Positions 10,271 through 18,995 of a DNA stretch of 64,000 nt are shown here, in pieces. This DNA is from Leptospira sp. (GTDB lineage Bacteria; Spirochaetota; Leptospiria; Leptospirales; Leptospiraceae). Below the pieces are notes generated by a model. It worked only from the letters and a program-made list of their open reading frames with translations, was not told where the DNA came from and searched no databases. The position numbers were made by a program, and so were the translations under genes. The first letter of the stretch is position 1. Every line of letters starts with the position of its first letter. The stretch covers positions 26,804-90,803 of the forward strand of contig JAACWH010000024.1 of NCBI GenBank assembly GCA_009991425.1. The letters run 5' to 3'.

Positions 10271-11173
10271 TTAATTTCTAATTAAAAATTCATAAGTAAT
10301 AATCTTTCCGCTTCTTTCTAAATCTACAGTGATTTTAGTTGCGGTTTTGACAGAAGACCAGATCTCTAGCATCTTTTCTGTATCATTCAATGGCATTCCA
10401 TTCACTCTTTTAATTATATCTCCACCTCTAGCTCCAAGAGAGTAAAAAATATGAGATCTAGCAACTTGGTACAATTTGTAACCTTCGATCTTCCCGTCTA
10501 CCAAATGAGGTCCAAATCTTGCATCCTTATAAATAACATTTGGATCTTTAAGCTTACGATTTACATCTTCTCTAGATAGTATCTTTTGAATTGTCTGTGA
10601 AGAGTTTAATGTAGTGCTTGTTTCTGCAGGAATTTTATCTTTGATTCTTTCTTTTGCCTTTGCGAGTGTCTCTCCGATCCATACCTTTAGACTTAATTTA
10701 GCTTTTTGAAGGATTATAAAATGCTGTTCAATAGAACGAACCTTAAAACCACCAATTTCTTCTCCAATTGCATATTCCTCTGTAATTCCCGATTTCTCGC
10801 GGATGGTCACACGAGCATAACTTCTGTCACCGCTAATTGTACCAGTTACAACCATTAGATCTACATCTGGATCTTCTGCAGCATCACCTGAAAGACTGCT
10901 ATCACCAGATATTGTCCTTTCTTGACCAGGTTCATAGAATACTCCTCTAATGAGATTTCCCGATACAACTTCTTCATAGATACTTAATGATTTTATAACC
11001 TCTGATCTAGCTTGTCTAGATTTTAGTCCAGATTGAGTAGAACTGGGAGATGTGTTTAGAAAGACAATTAAAATCATTCTAACTAGATATGCAAGCGCAT
11101 AGGTTAATAGTAGGACTACTGGAATAAGTGTTATGAATTTGTTATTTTGTAATCTGGATAGATAGAGGTTCAT
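10271..11173 (-). CDS. gspC: Type II secretion system protein GspC
   Basis: The 300-residue bitopic protein has an N-terminal membrane segment at about residues 15-38, a linker, an HR-like domain around residues 95-160 and a C-terminal PDZ-like domain (about 215-300) with the [18 protein letters not shown] core. GspC links the inner-membrane platform to the secretin, its HR domain contacting GspD N0. It is the first gsp gene of the operon, 65 bases after the M23 peptidase gene. No strong ribosome-binding site is visible upstream. A weak promoter candidate (TTGGAT, 17 bases, TTTATT) lies in that gap but is not convincing. Confidence 0.9.
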   Translation of the reverse strand: MNLYLSRLQNNKFITLIPVVLLLTYALAYLVRMILIVFLNTSPSSTQSGLKSRQARSEVIKSLSIYEEVVSGNLIRGVFYEPGQERTISGDSSLSGDAAEDPDVDLMVVTGTISGDRSYARVTIREKSGITEEYAIGEEIGGFKVRSIEQHFIILQKAKLSLKVWIGETLAKAKERIKDKIPAETSTTLNSSQTIQKILSREDVNRKLKDPNVIYKDARFGPHLVDGKIEGYKLYQVARSHIFYSLGARGGDIIKRVNGMPLNDTEKMLEIWSSVKTATKITVDLERSGKIITYEFLIRN

Positions 11174-11238
11174 AAAGAGAAAAATAAACTGTTTCTACTG
11201 TAACAATCCAACAAGGAAAGCTATTGACAAGTAGAATT

Positions 11239-12189
11239 CTAAAGACCCGCAACCTCGGAGCTAGAGAGCTTTGTGATAACCTTTTGATAAGAATTTAAAG
11301 CATTTTGGGGATTAATCAGTTTTCCATTTTTGAAAACTTCAAAATGCAAATGAGCTCCCGTAGCAGTTCCAGTTCGTCCTACAGCAGCTATGACTCTGCC
11401 CATTTTAACTTTTTCCCCTACTTCAACGACAATCTTAGCACAATGTGCATAAACAGTCTTATACCCATTAGAATGAAGTAAAATAACGGTATTTCCATAG
11501 CCTCCATTATTTCCTGTAAAAACTACCTCACCATCTGCTGAAGCAACTACAGGAGTCCCAACTTTTGCCGCCATATCAAGCCCAGAATGAAAATTGCGGC
11601 TATATTTATTAAAAGGGTCTGATCTCCTACCAAATCTTGAGGAGATGCGGCTACCTGGAGCAGGATTGATGAAAATTCTTTTTGTCACAACCTTTTTGAC
11701 ACTTGCATTTCCTGTTACAACAGGAACTTCGAGAACTTCTCCAAGGCGGATCAAATCTGTTTTGAGACCATTTTGTTTCTTAATTTTATTTAAATCGGAT
11801 TTATATTGCTTAGAAATCGCCATTAATGTGTCTTTAGGCTTTACAGTATGCTTCTTGATGACCTCGCCTCTCTCTCTAATGATTCTAGAAGAAACCAAGG
11901 TAGAAAAATTTAAATATTTCGGAAGATCTTCCATAGTGTTTTCTTCATCTGAGTCGGTGTTGGGAATGAATTTCCCTGATTTAAAAAGATGAGCAATTGA
12001 ATGGTCAGTTGATCGAAAAATAGAGGAAGATTCTAAGGGCGCATATTGATTTAGCTCATCATTGTATTTTTCAAATGGATTAGCGGATAAAATTCCTGGT
12101 AAAATGGATAATAAAATCAGTAAAATAAGTGGCTTCACTTTATTCCTATCGACATGCCTATTAAGAGAACTTAAATCATACTTCTTCAT
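11239..12189 (-). CDS. LysM/M23 peptidoglycan endopeptidase
   Basis: The 316-residue exported protein has a hydrophobic signal at about residues 18-36, a LysM domain at about 113-157 (HTVKPKDTLMAISKQY) and a C-terminal LytM/M23 domain. All zinc-peptidase ligands are visible: H201 and D205 in NFHSGLD, H249 in YAHC, and H280/H282 in GAHLHFE. It is therefore probably an active cell-wall hydrolase and not an EnvC/NlpD-type degenerate activator. Its place directly before gspC suggests a role in opening peptidoglycan for the secretion machine, but this is inferred from position only. Confidence 0.9.
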   Translation of the reverse strand: MKKYDLSSLNRHVDRNKVKPLILLILLSILPGILSANPFEKYNDELNQYAPLESSSIFRSTDHSIAHLFKSGKFIPNTDSDEENTMEDLPKYLNFSTLVSSRIIRERGEVIKKHTVKPKDTLMAISKQYKSDLNKIKKQNGLKTDLIRLGEVLEVPVVTGNASVKKVVTKRIFINPAPGSRISSRFGRRSDPFNKYSRNFHSGLDMAAKVGTPVVASADGEVVFTGNNGGYGNTVILLHSNGYKTVYAHCAKIVVEVGEKVKMGRVIAAVGRTGTATGAHLHFEVFKNGKLINPQNALNSYQKVITKLSSSEVAGL

Positions 12190-12246
12190 ATTGTTTCTAT
12201 AAGTAGATAATCTTATTTAACTCTAAGATTAAATATTGGATTAAAT

Positions 12247-12639
12247 TCACTTTCTATTAGGTTTTTTGGAAGGATCGTATATGTCAAATTTTTCTGCAAT
12301 AATTGACTCAATTTCGTCGAAATTTAATTCTCTTTGTTCATAATCATCATTAATCTTATAGATTGCCATTCTTCCGATTGCATATTCCCTAGATTCTGTT
12401 GCTGGAATGCATTTTACTTTGAGCAAGGAAGGAGTTGATTCAATGTAGAGTTTCACATATGTCCCTTTCTTAAGAACCTCGTTATTCGCAGATTTGATTT
12501 CTTCCTTGAGGATATAAGTCTTATCAGCGATGGAATCATTGAATTCTTTGGATTTCTCTTTGGGAACCAGTCTAGTCGAGCAATCTATAAAAATACAGAA
12601 ACAAGATAAATATATGATTCTTAAGATTACGGAATACAT
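12247..12639 (-). CDS. Small lipoprotein upstream of the type II secretion operon
   Basis: A 130-residue protein with a short hydrophobic leader ending in a spirochaete-type lipobox (FIDC, Cys20). The mature part is charged and has no domain I recognise. It lies 57 bases upstream of the M23 gene on the same strand and so may head the secretion operon. From memory, Leptospira annotations use a family name of the form 'type II secretion system-associated lipoprotein' for a protein in this place; a pilotin-like function would be plausible but is not shown by the sequence. Confidence 0.75.
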   Translation of the reverse strand: MYSVILRIIYLSCFCIFIDCSTRLVPKEKSKEFNDSIADKTYILKEEIKSANNEVLKKGTYVKLYIESTPSLLKVKCIPATESREYAIGRMAIYKINDDYEQRELNFDEIESIIAEKFDIYDPSKKPNRK

Positions 12640-12754
12640 TTCCTTAAAGAAAGATTAAAAACTTTTTTAGGCAAGGTTTTTTTTACTGTTCTGTATTTTT
12701 TTGGAATTAATTTCTCTAAATCATTCTTTTGCGACAAACTATCTTTGAGGATTT
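12640..12754. promoter_or_regulatory. Divergent intergenic region, lipoprotein gene / comM
   Basis: This 115-base AT-rich gap separates two divergent genes and should hold the promoters for both comM and the lipoprotein/type II secretion operon. A clear GAGGA ribosome-binding site precedes the comM ATG. I could not fix a convincing -35/-10 pair, and there is no sigma-54 type GG/GC doublet. Confidence 0.4.
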
Positions 12755-14326
12755 ATGAAAGGAAAATATGCCTTAGTGCACACATTTGCAAATATAGGAA
12801 ATACCATTCAGCCTATACGTGTTGAAATTTATTTGAGACGTGGTATTCCAGGATTCCAAGTTGTTGGACTAGCTGGACGAAATATACGAGAGTCAAAGGA
12901 TAGAATCCGAGCTGCTATCGAATCCTCTGGTTTTGAATATCCATTTCAAAATATAACTATAAATTTAAGTCCTTCTAGTAAAAAAAAGGAAGGCTCCCAA
13001 TTTGATCTTACAATAGCAGTTGGTATTCTTCTTGCTTCGCAACAGTTAGATTTTTCTGATTATGGAAATCTTTTCTTGATAGGAGAACTAGCATTAAATG
13101 GAGATATATTACCTGTATCAAATATAGCTAAACTTCTATCCAATCCTTTACCTTTGAATTCTTCTCTACTTATTCCTAAAAATAACTTTGAAGAAATTTC
13201 TATATTCGAAACATCTTTAAAATTCATAGCCTTAGATAAACTTTCAGATCTAAGAGATAAAAATTCATTACAAGAGGAAACTAAGTCTAAAATTTTTTAT
13301 ACTGGTAATGAGTGTCAAATTGAAGTGGGTATTGATTCTAAATATAAGCCGATTAAAAATAAAACCTTATACCTTTATTCTGGTCAAAAACTCGCCTTTG
13401 AAGCTATGCTCTACGCGCTAATGGGACACCATCATTTACTCATTACAGGAATTCCTGGATCTGGAAAAACAATGATGGCAGAACTTGCAGATCAATTACA
13501 AAGTAAACCTAGTGCTGAAGAGTGGAAAGAAATTTATGTATTGAATCAACAATACCAATCTCTTGACCCTAGAATTCCATTGAGACCATTTCGCATGCCT
13601 CATCATTCAATTACTGCCAACGGACTATTAGGAGGTGGAAGCAAGCTTCAGATTGGTGAGATATCCTTAGCTCATAGAGGTATACTTGTATTGGATGAGT
13701 TTGGTGAAATTAAATCAAGTATTTTGCAGAATCTAAGAGAACCAATGGAGAAAGGCAATATCGAACTTCATAGAAATTCTCAATGGGCTGAATTCCCTAC
13801 TCGTTTTCAAATGATAGCTTTATCAAATCTATGTCCATGTGGAAATTTCAATTCGCGCATAACTTTATGCATCTGCAAGAAAGATCAAATAAGAAACTAC
13901 CTTTCTAAAATATCAGGTCCCATTTTAGAAAGGTTCGATATCATCACTGAAATTCATAAAACTAATACTGATTATGATAATAAAATAAGAAATGAAACTG
14001 AAATTTCTTTACTAGAAGTTCGAGACAAAATACAAAATGTCCGAGAAATTCAATGGGAACGTTTCAAGGATAAGAAGATATATAACAATTCTGAAATTCC
14101 ATCAGATGAAATTTTTAACTACTTAGAATGGAACTCAAAAGATGAGCAAGAATTTAGTAATAGAGTTAAATATTTCAATTTTAGTTTTAGGGAAAAACTG
14201 AAAATACTTAGAGTGGCTAGAACGATTGCAGATTCAAAATCTAAGGGAAAAGTTGAAGATGAAGATTTAACTATTGCTATAGGTCTACGAGAAGGAAGTA
14301 AAACAATCAAATTTCTCGCAGCCTAA
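12755..14326 (+). CDS. comM: ComM/YifB family Mg-chelatase-like AAA+ ATPase
   Basis: The 523-residue protein has an N-terminal Lon/S5-like domain (about 1-165), a Mg-chelatase-type AAA+ domain with Walker A GIPGSGKT at 232-239 and ILVLDEFGEI as Walker B. A cysteine cluster (CPCGNF and CICKK) precedes a C-terminal lid domain. In Gram-negative bacteria ComM is a hexameric helicase that promotes branch migration when transforming DNA is integrated; elsewhere the role is unclear. It is the only plus-strand gene in the first 38 kb. Start ATG has an SD of GAGGA. No other competence gene is visible in the window. Confidence 0.92.
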   Translation: MKGKYALVHTFANIGNTIQPIRVEIYLRRGIPGFQVVGLAGRNIRESKDRIRAAIESSGFEYPFQNITINLSPSSKKKEGSQFDLTIAVGILLASQQLDFSDYGNLFLIGELALNGDILPVSNIAKLLSNPLPLNSSLLIPKNNFEEISIFETSLKFIALDKLSDLRDKNSLQEETKSKIFYTGNECQIEVGIDSKYKPIKNKTLYLYSGQKLAFEAMLYALMGHHHLLITGIPGSGKTMMAELADQLQSKPSAEEWKEIYVLNQQYQSLDPRIPLRPFRMPHHSITANGLLGGGSKLQIGEISLAHRGILVLDEFGEIKSSILQNLREPMEKGNIELHRNSQWAEFPTRFQMIALSNLCPCGNFNSRITLCICKKDQIRNYLSKISGPILERFDIITEIHKTNTDYDNKIRNETEISLLEVRDKIQNVREIQWERFKDKKIYNNSEIPSDEIFNYLEWNSKDEQEFSNRVKYFNFSFREKLKILRVARTIADSKSKGKVEDEDLTIAIGLREGSKTIKFLAA

Positions 14327-14337
14327 AATTCATTTAA

Positions 14338-14538
14338 TTACTTGCTAATAAAATGTAGTAACTCGACAGCAATTTTATCAATAGCAAAATCCATATAATT
14401 TGGGTCTAATATCCTTTTCTTATAAGATTCTGATTTCTTTATAATTTTAGAAGATTGTCCAGATTTTCTGAGCATAACTGGATCAGGTCCAAATCCTGTT
14501 GATTCGGCTAAGTTTCCTTGGATGGATAATTTTTTCAT
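14338..14538 (-). CDS. Small protein, possible FlgM-type anti-sigma-28 factor
   Basis: A 66-residue protein. I chose the ATG at 14538 because an AAGGAAG ribosome-binding site lies nine bases upstream; an ATG 24 bases earlier lacks one. The N-terminal half is polar and probably disordered. The C-terminal half ends with a helix of pattern IDKIAVELLHFI, resembling the C-terminal sigma-binding helix of FlgM. Size and the flagellar-type genes a little upstream (FliK-like, FlhB C-domain) fit, but the match is short and could be chance. It converges on comM with an 11-base gap. Confidence 0.45.
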   Translation of the reverse strand: MKKLSIQGNLAESTGFGPDPVMLRKSGQSSKIIKKSESYKKRILDPNYMDFAIDKIAVELLHFISK

Positions 14539-14622
14539 TGTTTTACTTCCTTGTAAATGCATTGACTCTTCCGTGAGTCACATTTTAACAAATCGGCGTC
14601 TTATGTGATGAACTTAAAAAAA

Positions 14623-14970
14623 CTAATTTGAGAGATGAGAATAAAAATTTACTTTACTTTTTTCATCAACTGCTATGAGACAAAATGATACAGCAAAGGA
14701 ACCAAACTGTGTATTATTCAAGAGATAGCTCTGTAGAACAGATTGCATCTTTAAAAGTTTGGCTTTAGTCATTGTTAAATAAGGATGAAAGTCTTCTTCT
14801 ATCACCCTGCGGTATTTCACTTCTATAGCGTAGAGGACTTCGTCTTTGATTGCGATTATGTCTAGTTCCCCAAGTTTTATTCGGAAATTTCTTTCTAATA
14901 TTCGGTAATTCTGAGTGATTAAAAATTCGACTGCCGTATCTTCTCCGAATTTTCCTTTAACTATATTCAA
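14623..14970 (-). CDS. yraN: YraN/UPF0102 family nuclease-like protein
   Basis: A 115-residue protein with the family hallmark GELDIIAIKDEVLYAIEVKYR (split here as GELDIIA...IEVKYR), a PD-(D/E)XK nuclease-like core with Glu, Asp and ExK residues. The usual KxR is present as KYR. The biological role of the family is not established. The start is a TTG at 14970, with an AAGGA ribosome-binding site 11-12 bases upstream overlapping the previous stop; it gives the expected N-terminus (KGKFGEDTAVEFL). yraN commonly follows rnhB in bacteria; here three genes separate them. Confidence 0.88.
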   Translation of the reverse strand: MNIVKGKFGEDTAVEFLITQNYRILERNFRIKLGELDIIAIKDEVLYAIEVKYRRVIEEDFHPYLTMTKAKLLKMQSVLQSYLLNNTQFGSFAVSFCLIAVDEKSKVNFYSHLSN

Positions 14971-14982
14971 ATAGTAAAATCC

Positions 14983-16155
14983 TTAAATGGATACTTTGGC
15001 GTCGACTGGTTTTGTTATATAAAGTTGTAAATCTGTTCCTAAATTCGAAAACTGAAGAGTTTTTACTTTTTCTCCATTTGATTCTTTTATGATTCTGACC
15101 GAAGGTCGAATTGGCTTATCTTTGTTGACATCTAATACCATTGCAATTCTACCATCTGATAATTCGACATACGAACCAAGTGGATACATTGATTGTATAT
15201 TTAAAAATAGCCTAACCATTTTTAAATCAAACTTTGTTACCATTTCTCCAATCATTTTTTTGATTGCCTCATGGGGAAGTAAAGCCTGTCTCTGTGGTCT
15301 TTTCGAGATTAAAGACGAATAATTATCTGCTATAGAATATATTCTTGCGAATTCTTCAATGGAGTTCCCACTTATTTTCTGAGGATAACCACTTCCATCA
15401 AAATTCTCATGATGTTGTAAACAAACAACAGCTAGAGTGTTTTTAAGTTTGATTCTTTGAGTGAGAACTTGGTAACCCACAAGAGTATGTTTATAAATTA
15501 CTTTTTTTTCTGCTTCATCTAAGGGACCCGTCTTCTCAGATATATTATTTGGAACAAGCAACATTCCGATATCGGCCATAAGCGAGGCAAGAGCTAAATC
15601 AATTAATTTTGGACGGGAATAGTCCATGTTCATTCCAATAACTACAGCAAAAAAAGTGGAGTTAACTACTTGGTGGTAGAGATAATTATTATTTTGATGG
15701 AAAGAGTTTAAATAAACAGAGATTTGTGAGTTGTTTTTTACATAATCACAGATTTTTTCCGCAACGTCGCGAAACTCGCGTATCTCGATGGATTTGCCAT
15801 CTGCTATAATTTTATATGACTTTTTTACAATTTCTAAAGCACTAGAATATATCGTATCAAATTCAAATCGATTGTGAATGATTTTATCATAAAAGACCTT
15901 CAGTCTGAGCGCATCTTCATTTTGATCTAAGAATGGTAGTTTATCATCTGAAAATTTATTTGCATTTTCAGCAATTGCTTCTTCAATTTTATTTCCATCA
16001 GAATAGACTTCTTTGATTCCAAATTTGGTAAGTCTTTCTAGATCAGCTACTGAAATAGGAGAATTAGAGCTTATAAATACCGTATCGGGATCTAAATAGA
16101 CGGGTTTAGAAAATCTATCCCCTTTTCTAAGACTTGATACTTCTATTTTTTTCAT
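14983..16155 (-). CDS. HD-GYP domain protein with degenerate HD motif
   Basis: The 390-residue protein has an N-terminal region of the type found before HD-GYP domains (about 1-60), the HD-GYP domain (about 150-330) and a C-terminal beta-rich tail. H161, H223, HH248-249 and GSGYP (254-258) are all recognisable, so it belongs to the family that degrades cyclic di-GMP. However, the HDxGK dyad reads ADIGM: the metal-binding His194 is Ala while Asp195 is kept. Activity is therefore doubtful and it may act as a c-di-GMP sensor. It follows the FlhB-like gene by eight bases, so a role in flagellar or export control is possible. Confidence 0.88.
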   Translation of the reverse strand: MKKIEVSSLRKGDRFSKPVYLDPDTVFISSNSPISVADLERLTKFGIKEVYSDGNKIEEAIAENANKFSDDKLPFLDQNEDALRLKVFYDKIIHNRFEFDTIYSSALEIVKKSYKIIADGKSIEIREFRDVAEKICDYVKNNSQISVYLNSFHQNNNYLYHQVVNSTFFAVVIGMNMDYSRPKLIDLALASLMADIGMLLVPNNISEKTGPLDEAEKKVIYKHTLVGYQVLTQRIKLKNTLAVVCLQHHENFDGSGYPQKISGNSIEEFARIYSIADNYSSLISKRPQRQALLPHEAIKKMIGEMVTKFDLKMVRLFLNIQSMYPLGSYVELSDGRIAMVLDVNKDKPIRPSVRIIKESNGEKVKTLQFSNLGTDLQLYITKPVDAKVSI

Positions 16156-16163
16156 TTTGGATT

Positions 16164-16424
16164 CTACTCGCTCTTACCTTTTTTTTCTTGTTCCCAGAGA
16201 TATCTGAATACTACGGAAACTGCCTTATATAGATTATCGGGAATTTCCACCCCCAAACCTAATCTAGATAGTGATTCTGCCAAGCTTTTATCTTCTATAA
16301 TCTGAACATCTTTTCGCTCTGCAATCTGTAGAATTCGTTCGGCTAGGGTTCCTTCCCCCTTTGCAACAAGACGAGGCGCATTATCGGCTGTAGGAAGGAA
16401 TCTCAGTGCTACAGCCTTTTTCAA
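16164..16424 (-). CDS. FlhB C-terminal-domain homologue (FlhX/YlqH type)
   Basis: An 86-residue soluble protein equal to the small autocleaved C-terminal part of the flagellar export switch FlhB: it starts AVALRF, as after the NPTH cleavage site, then has APRLVAKGEGTLAERIL and an IPDNLYKAVSVVFRYLW end. It lacks the NPTH motif and all membrane helices. Such free FlhB-C proteins occur in several phyla and can partly replace the native fragment in substrate switching. The start is TTG, overlapping the preceding stop as TTGA. It is co-transcribed with a FliK-like gene, its expected partner. Confidence 0.9.
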   Translation of the reverse strand: MKKAVALRFLPTADNAPRLVAKGEGTLAERILQIAERKDVQIIEDKSLAESLSRLGLGVEIPDNLYKAVSVVFRYLWEQEKKGKSE

Positions 16425-17200
16425 GCTAACCAGCCTTTAGATTCTTGAAAGTAACTTCTTGAGTTGAATTCTACAAGTATAGATTGTGGAAGAATTCCTT
16501 CCTCAGTAAAATATTTTTTAAGATTTTGAATTTTATCTAAAAACATCTCATAAAATTCAGAAGTCTCGAATTGTGAATGAAGATTCCAGCTTTTACCATT
16601 TTTAGAAAAAGAAAAAAGAAAACGAGCCTTACTATAAGAATTTGAGTTGTATTCTAATAAAAATGCCTTACTAAATTCTTCAGAAGTAAAATAACCTTCA
16701 GCATTTGAATTTTCCCAATTCCAATTGAACATCTCTACATTTTTAGACCAAGGAAAGAAAGAAAAAAGTTGATTTAACATTTTAATTACTTTATCCTCTG
16801 CTAATTCTCTGTGTTCGTGATTAGTTAGAACTTGTTCAATGGTTTCCTTGATTCCTTTTTCATGAATATCTCTAGTATTATTAGTATTAATTGGTAACGT
16901 TATTTCATCTTTAGATTCAGAATTAGCCATTTGAAGTAGAATTTTTCTTTGCAGAATAGACCATTGTATATTTTTACCATCAGTTTTTTCCAATAAAATA
17001 GATTCATTAGCAAAAAGTTTGGTTGTGATTTTGGCTTCTAATATCTTAGATTGGATCAGAAGTTTCGCATAATCACCAGCTTGGTAGTTTTTGGAAATTT
17101 CTGCCAAAACTCGATTTTCTTTTGAAATTAAATTTTCAGATTGAGACTTTAACTCGACAAAATGTAATTTAGCAGATCTTTGGGTAGGCTGAGGTTTCAT
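16421..17200 (-). CDS. Putative FliK-like hook-length control protein
   Basis: The 259-residue protein is polar with no membrane segment. The C-terminal part (about 165-255) resembles the FliK substrate-switch domain: alternating beta strands with GKSWNLHSQFET, then LDKIQNLKKYFTEEGILPQSILVEF, matching the family's short helix and final strand. The N-terminal half lacks recognisable motifs. The call is supported by direct coupling to the FlhB-C gene, the known partner of FliK in export specificity switching. Its ATG overlaps the rnhB stop by four bases. It is shorter than usual FliK (375-500 residues), so it might be a paralogue with a different job. Confidence 0.6.
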   Translation of the reverse strand: MKPQPTQRSAKLHFVELKSQSENLISKENRVLAEISKNYQAGDYAKLLIQSKILEAKITTKLFANESILLEKTDGKNIQWSILQRKILLQMANSESKDEITLPINTNNTRDIHEKGIKETIEQVLTNHEHRELAEDKVIKMLNQLFSFFPWSKNVEMFNWNWENSNAEGYFTSEEFSKAFLLEYNSNSYSKARFLFSFSKNGKSWNLHSQFETSEFYEMFLDKIQNLKKYFTEEGILPQSILVEFNSRSYFQESKGWLA

Positions 17201-17838
17201 GAATCGAGAATATTTTTACAATAGCTTATTCTATGAATCTTGGATAGCCCTTTTTTTCGGATAGCATCACAATGCTTTTGAGTTCCATATCCCATATTTT
17301 TTTCAAATTCATAACCAGATATTTTCCTGCTATAAACTTCCATTATACGGTCTCTTGCTACTTTGGCTAATATAGATGCAGCTGCAACAGAAACAACAGA
17401 GTTGTCTGCCTTAGGAATAGAAATATAATTAGGAATATTCTTCCAGATTATAGATTGGTTTAATTTATAATTACCATCTAGTATGAAAAAGCAATCTTCT
17501 GCTTGTAATTTTGTTATAGCCTTACCAAGTGCATAAAATATGGCCTGATTGATATTCCACTTTTCAATAAATTTTGGACTTACAGATTGAATGATCCATT
17601 TTTCTGAAACTTCTTGAATTTCAGGAAATAATTCCATTCGTTTTTTTGCTGAAATCTTTTTAGAATCAGCTATGCCTTTGAGTAATTCGCCCTTGTGAAT
17701 CTGTGTTAGAGTTTTTTCTGAAAAGGAAACTATTGCTATAGTAACTGGACCTGCGAGCGGACCTCTTCCTGCCTCATCAAATCCAAAGACTGCCGGAAAA
17801 TGAAAAAACTCCGATTCTTTGTAGGAAAAGGAGTTCAT
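17197..17838 (-). CDS. rnhB: Ribonuclease HII
   Basis: The 213-residue protein shows the RNase HII signature FGFDEAGRGPLAGPV (catalytic Asp and Glu near residues 20-21), a later acidic site in FILDGN, and the conserved SVAAASILAKVARD block. It removes ribonucleotides and RNA from RNA-DNA hybrids. Gene order rplS-rnhB is the common bacterial one. A GGAAAAGGAG stretch lies just upstream of the ATG. Confidence 0.97.
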   Translation of the reverse strand: MNSFSYKESEFFHFPAVFGFDEAGRGPLAGPVTIAIVSFSEKTLTQIHKGELLKGIADSKKISAKKRMELFPEIQEVSEKWIIQSVSPKFIEKWNINQAIFYALGKAITKLQAEDCFFILDGNYKLNQSIIWKNIPNYISIPKADNSVVSVAAASILAKVARDRIMEVYSRKISGYEFEKNMGYGTQKHCDAIRKKGLSKIHRISYCKNILDS

Positions 17839-17870
17839 TTCAGTAATTTTAGTTTAATTCTTAAAGAAAA

Positions 17871-18323
17871 TTAAGCTGTAGCTTCTTCGGCTGGCTTTTC
17901 AGCGGCAGCCTTAGCTATTGCAGCATTTTCCTTAACTTTATCTTCATGAAGTTTTCTTTCTTTAGCGACGATAGCCTGTCCGCCTTTCTTTTCTTTGATT
18001 CTAGCTTCTTTACCGAATTTATCTCTAAGATAGAAAAGTTTAGCTCTTCTAACTTTACCTTTACGTATAAGTTCAATGCGAGCAATTTTTGGTGAATGAA
18101 CCGGGAAAATTCTTTCCACTCCAACATCATAAGAAATTCTTCTTACAGTGAAAGTCTTAGAGTAACCTTTGTTACTAATTGAAATGACAACACCCTCATA
18201 AGCCTGAATTCTTTCTTTACCAGACTCAACAATTCTGTAGTATACTTTAACTGTGTCACCAATTTCAAAATTGATTTCGTTTTTTTGTTCACTCTCAAGA
18301 GCTTTTGTAATTGCTTGGTTCAT
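17871..18323 (-). CDS. rplS: 50S ribosomal protein L19
   Basis: The first 115 residues are a canonical L19 ([52 protein letters not shown]). L19 sits at the subunit interface of the ribosome. Beyond the usual end there is a tail of about 35 residues rich in Lys, Glu and Ala (EKPAEEATA at the end), likely flexible. It sits in the standard operon after trmD. Confidence 0.97.
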   Translation of the reverse strand: MNQAITKALESEQKNEINFEIGDTVKVYYRIVESGKERIQAYEGVVISISNKGYSKTFTVRRISYDVGVERIFPVHSPKIARIELIRKGKVRRAKLFYLRDKFGKEARIKEKKGGQAIVAKERKLHEDKVKENAAIAKAAAEKPAEEATA

Positions 18324-18350
18324 ATTCTTCCTATCCAGTTAATTCAATAA

Positions 18351-18995
18351 TTACTTTTTCTTGCGGTTGGCTTCCCGCCATAAATCAATCTCTTTATGAT
18401 TGCCGTCCGTTAGCACATCTGGAACTTTCCAACCCATGAAATCTCTTGGTTTTGTGTACTGAGGATACTCTAAAACGTCGGATTCATTATGGGATTCTTC
18501 TAAAAGACTGGAAATCTTTCCTAGATAGCCCGGAATCAATCGTGAAATACAGTCAGCAATGCAAATAGCTGCAATATCACCCGATGAAATTACATAATTT
18601 CCAAGAGCCACTTCCCTGTCAATTAAGTGTTCACTAACCCTTCCATCGATTCCTTCATAATAACCAGATAAAAAGGTTATTGGCTCATTGAATTGAGCAA
18701 ATTCACTTGCTAATTCTTGGCTCCAAGTCTCACCACTAGCAGATAGCATGACAACCTTCCCTTTCTGATCCCCTAAGGATTCCAGAGCCCTGTAGATGGG
18801 ACCGATTTGAAGTAGCATTCCAGGTCCGCCACCATAGATAGTATCATCGATTCTATTGTGCTTATTTCCAGCAAAATCTCTTAATTGAATCGTATTGACT
18901 TCAATTACATTTTTTTCCAAAGCTTTTCCAGGAACCCCTGTCTTAAAGAACGCATCTATTCTTTCTGGAAACAAGGTGATAAAATTAAATTTCAA
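18351..18995 (-). CDS. trmD: tRNA (guanine-N1)-methyltransferase TrmD
   Basis: The 214-residue SPOUT methyltransferase makes m1G37 in tRNA. Visible motifs are ITLFPE at the start, [23 protein letters not shown], and the trefoil-knot core [13 protein letters not shown]. It is somewhat shorter than E. coli TrmD (255) because the C-terminal domain is trimmed. The start is TTG at 18995, giving the conserved [10 protein letters not shown], and overlaps the rimM end by 11 bases. Confidence 0.96.
   Translation of the reverse strand: MKFNFITLFPERIDAFFKTGVPGKALEKNVIEVNTIQLRDFAGNKHNRIDDTIYGGGPGMLLQIGPIYRALESLGDQKGKVVMLSASGETWSQELASEFAQFNEPITFLSGYYEGIDGRVSEHLIDREVALGNYVISSGDIAAICIADCISRLIPGYLGKISSLLEESHNESDVLEYPQYTKPRDFMGWKVPDVLTDGNHKEIDLWREANRKKK

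Noticed and set aside
1..11173. Type IV pilus assembly operon
   Set aside because: gspC, the GspK type pseudopilin, the calcium-loop GspG and gspL/gspM point to type II secretion; there is no PilT, PilC/PilQ set or pilin-like major subunit.
11594..11992. Open frame of about 132 codons on the plus strand opposite the M23 peptidase
   Set aside because: It lies wholly opposite conserved LysM/M23 coding sequence and has no recognisable motif or ribosome-binding site.
17839..17870. AT-rich hairpin (TTAATT...AATTAA) between rplS and rnhB as a terminator
   Set aside because: The stem contains almost no GC, there is no T-run, and the genes normally share a transcript.
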